Below are positions 60,971 to 64,000 of a stretch of 64,000 bases of DNA, one piece after another (the first letter of the stretch is position 1; each line of letters starts with the position of its first letter). Location: contig MNCI01010502.1 of NCBI GenBank assembly GCA_015680685.1, positions 1-64,000 of the forward strand. Direction: 5' to 3'. Position numbers and translations under genes: made by a program. The DNA comes from Gnetum montanum. Lineage: Eukaryota > Streptophyta > Gnetopsida > Gnetales > Gnetaceae. The notes below the pieces were generated by a model, which was not told the DNA's origin, did not search any database, and saw only the letters and a list, made by a program, of their open reading frames with translations.

Positions 60971-62939
60971 AGATATTTAGTGCAATCCAGACAAATTGGT
61001 TGATATTCATTTTACGTTCTTGAAACATGTGGCACAGTGCCCCCATTAATGTGCCTAGTTCTTCCAGGACTCATTGAGGTGATGACAACTTAGGCAACAC
61101 CCTAGTGTGATAATGGCACTCTCATGTACAAATACTCTGATCCTGTCATTGTTCACCATGCTGGTGTATTACTGATGTTCACCATGCTGGTGTATTACTG
61201 ATGACAGGGCAAGGCTCAGGGGTCCAAGACAAGGCCACAAGAAACTGGTGGTGCAATGACAAGCACAACTACAAGCACCAGGGGGGGAATGGAGGGAGGT
61301 CACAAGACTAGAGGCCAGATAAGGAGGGGAGACACAAAGCCGAAATAGCTAGGACATCTCTGTGAAGTGCAACAGAGTGGTAGAACAAGTAAGGGAGTGG
61401 TGGCAGTTGAAGTGGTCGAACATGAGACAAGAGGCACAAGAGGCTACATACAAGTGAATTTAGACCTTGTGGTGGATGGAAGGCATCATTTCTGAAAACA
61501 AGGCAGGTCTTGCACAACTCATTACAAAAAATCAACAACGACTAGCAATGAGCACAAGCACTACTAACAACCAGGCTACGGAAAATACCAGGGCATCTCA
61601 ATCACTGCCTGGAGAGGAGAGCAAGGGGTCAAGACAGGGATAGGATCAAACTGTAGGGTGGAGCAGGAAAGCTCAGGCTGCGCACAACAAGTGAGAATGG
61701 GTTGTGTTCGGGGTCTTATTGGGTGGGGACATGGGGGGTCGGGAATGGGGTGTGGCTACAGGGCCAACCTGTGTGGTGGGGTAAAATAGAGAAAAAGGGA
61801 TAAAATAGGGACCAGTAAAGAGAAATATCCTACAACAAGACTGGTGCTTTGCAGGCCTAGGGGAGTGGGGTAAGCCACACTGACCCAAGCTATACTGATG
61901 TACAGCTTCGTTTTTTTGGAATTAATAACTCGAATTTCTTCCAAAAAATAAATAATTAGAAAGATATTTCAAATGAATAGTAAATTGTAAATTATACTCC
62001 GTCTAGAGTTCATACCAAATACTTGGCAATAATACTAGCCAAACACTCATTTTCAACAATGTTGTATGTTAGACAAACCAGCTTATCCCAGTGTAGAAAA
62101 TAACTTTTAAGGTAGTTTAGAAATGTAGGGAATGAACTTCTAAAACAAAGCTCTTAGCAATTAGTGCACAGAACAGAGACTTGCAAGGTGACTTTGGACC
62201 TTCTAGTAATTTCACCCCAACATAAAACAACAATTATATAACACTCCAGAAACTTTCTGATGCTATTCCATGGCAGTCTAAAGCCTTTCTGAAGCAGTTA
62301 CATCACATTCTAGCCTCCAAAGCCTATTCCAGCAATAATTCCTAGAAGCTGAATACTCCACCAGCAATGATTTTACAATTGCTACAATCATTTTCATTTT
62401 CATCCATCTAATATCCCAAGAAGTAAATTTGTTTGATAACCAATATCCTTTGATACCCAATACGGTTAAGGATCTAAGGCCGTATTTGGACTTTGGGTAG
62501 TTTCTAGCCCTGTCTATTGTATGGTGATGCATCGCTAGCCCATTGAGAAGGTTAGTCTAACTTGACCATGAAAGTCCTCAAGTTGATTGGTTTTCCAAGT
62601 AAACCTATTATGGTAAAATGGCTTGTATTAACCAGTATTGCTTTATTCATGGATAAGTTTATGATTATAAGCCATTTTAATTAGCTGGTTTGAAATGAGA
62701 TCATGCAGAATCTTTAAATTTCAAAAGCTTGAAGCATTATGAGTTTGGTTGTATCCTTTATTATGTCAAATTTTCAGATGGAAATTGACTCAATCACTTC
62801 AAAGAAACATCTTTTAAGGCACAATTATCAACACATCTGTGTCCATAAAGTAATAATATATTTACCCAAAATAAAGATGAATGAAAAACATAGTAAATAA
62901 AAAGGCAGAATACATATGCTATACAATGAATTTTGGAAA
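60971..62939. other. Unassigned stretch, GC-richer between 61020 and 61900
   Basis: The base composition changes sharply at about 61020 and returns to AT-rich at about 61900, which suggests a separate insertion of unknown type. It contains the 26-bp tandem duplication at 61151. I see no reading frame with family signs and no termini. From 61900 to 62939 there is AT-rich sequence that may be an intron of, or downstream of, the minus-strand gene on the right. Confidence 0.4.
61151..61202 (+). repeat. Perfect 26-bp tandem duplication
   Basis: GTTCACCATGCTGGTGTATT plus ACTGAT, twice in direct succession (61151-61176, 61177-61202). Confidence 0.8.
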
Positions 62940-63980
62940 TGATATACATATATAAGGCAGACCTTATTGCTAATATGATCGTTGATGATGAAGCCAGAAT
63001 ATCTAAAATAAATTCTGTATCAGTGTTTGTTGGCCCAAAAAATTCTAGCAGTATTAAAGTGTTCAGTGATTCAACTTGTTCTGCTACAGAATTATTGCAT
63101 GATGAGGAATACATCCTGAAATGGTTCCACAGTAGAATCTTTATTGCATTTACAATCACAGACGATGATCTCTCATGTACAAGAACCTCAAATAACAATC
63201 GGCAAAGACAGTTTCCAAATGGTTTCTACCTTTTCTTGAAATTCCTTGTAACTGTAAACTATACATCCCAATTCCTGATCTAGTAGATTTAAGTACGCAA
63301 AAAATAGTCCACTAAGGGCAGCAAGTGAAGTGTCTTTTTTGTTTACCACTATTGTAACATGAACCTCATTAGCTTGTTTTAAAAGTTCACATTCCTTTTC
63401 TGTAATTTGTAATATCAAGGATAGAAATTTAAAGGCAAGATCTTTAACAGATCCAATGAATTCTTTCTGCCACAATTTTTGAAATGTTTCTGTGAAAAAG
63501 TTCATTAACAAACCTTCAACATCACAAGTCTTCAACTTATTTACATCAACCTCCGAAAGACTCTCCATGTGTTTACAATGTTCAATTCTGAATGGGCACT
63601 CTCTATAACTGTTCGTGAACAAGCTGCAGAGTTCTGCAAGCATGAACTTTAGACATAGAACATCATTAGGTATACTTGCATCACCTTTAGATATAAAAGA
63701 CTTGCTACAATCCATAGCAACTTCAGTCTCAATCAAGGAAATAACTTGACGGCATGTTTTTTGACATTGACTTAAATATTTCTTATTCAAAATGTTTGCT
63801 TCAGCACCAAACATCAAACGTGAAACTAATGCCAAACTGGGGAAATTTATATATCTTAGAAAATAAAACAATAGAGCTTCATTTTCAAGTTTCTTCATTT
63901 CTTGTATTACAGCCTCCAGTTTTTGAATAAAACGGAATTCAGTATTCCATAAAAACTCCCTTTGGATGCCCTTCCTCAGT
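62940..63980 (-). pseudogene. Unrecognised cellular-type gene, exon fragment with a frame break
   Basis: The minus strand has a long open run from about 63974 to 63191 (260 codons; EFLWNTEFRFIQKLEAVIQE, then MKKLENEALLFYFLRYINFP). Coding-like sequence continues in the next frame to about 62945 (VLVHERSSSVIVNAIKILLW, EFFGPTNTDTEFILDILASS). A one-base shift near 63200-63225 is needed to connect them. A pyrimidine-rich tract with CTGAG at about 63975 could be an intron acceptor, and GTATATC near 62945 a donor. Composition is leucine-, cysteine- and lysine-rich with regular helices, suggesting an ARM/HEAT-like alpha-solenoid; I recognise no family. It is the only candidate non-transposon protein here. 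It may be a live gene with a short intron or sequencing error, or a pseudogene. Confidence 0.5.
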
Positions 63981-64000
63981 TCAAGAAAAAATCAGTGATG

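Noticed and set aside
62278-62532. 84-codon minus-strand frame left of the edge gene
   Set aside because: It could be a further exon, but no splice sites or homology could be supported.

Overview
The window looks like an intergenic stretch of a large, repeat-swollen land-plant genome, probably a seed plant and possibly a gymnosperm (inference, from very long Ty3/gypsy elements of the Tat type, layered nesting, and heavy CG/CHG-type decay). Almost all of it is LTR-retrotransposon DNA in nested layers. Only the last kilobase carries what may be a fragment of a cellular gene. There are no bacterial features, rRNA, tRNA or CRISPR.

The core (7495-42340) is two nested Tat-like elements of about 17 kb. 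Element A (minus strand) has two 1635-bp LTRs (7495-9129 and 40706-42340). Element B (plus strand, 12391-29600) is complete, with LTRs of 1489 and 1499 bp and a perfect 5-bp target duplication GCCCC. B sits inside the second RNase H domain of A, and A reads across the join once B and one GCCCC copy are removed. Both have the order LTR - PBS - gag - protease - short tandem repeats - large antisense gene - RT - RNase H - second (archaeal-type) RNase H - integrase - short tandem repeats - PPT - LTR. Both are riddled with stops.

The most notable find is that antisense gene. Between protease and RT, opposite to gag-pol, each element carries an intron-containing gene: eight exons, about 1,070 codons, at 18462-22446 in B and 32013-36062 in A. 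Exon lengths, intron phases and GT-AG junctions agree between the copies. A third, diverged copy (exons at 4870-7103) lies in an older element, E, and keeps exon 3 at exactly 275 nt. The N-terminal half weakly resembles FCP1/NIF-type HAD phosphatases with degenerate catalytic motifs. The C-terminal half is charged and probably coiled coil.

Left flank (1-7494): the 5' end of a minus-strand gypsy element F (LTR 1768-2551, PBS, gag to position 1); a solo LTR H (2651-4812, target duplication AACCT) built largely of 180-bp subrepeats and inserted in intron 3 of the antisense gene of E; and that antisense gene itself.

Right flank (42341-64000): more 185-bp LTR subrepeats (G); a badly decayed plus-strand pol (C, about 45530-48850); an LTR (about 49060-50484); then PBS, gag and protease of D (to 54870). 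This gives a pol-LTR-gag order like a recombined tandem pair. After a featureless AT-rich stretch comes a Ty1/copia 5' end (LTR 58305-59402, PBS, decayed gag to about 60970), then unassigned sequence, then a minus-strand coding fragment at 62940-63980. Two single Ns (46742, 56982) are each flanked by exact duplications that look like assembly joins.
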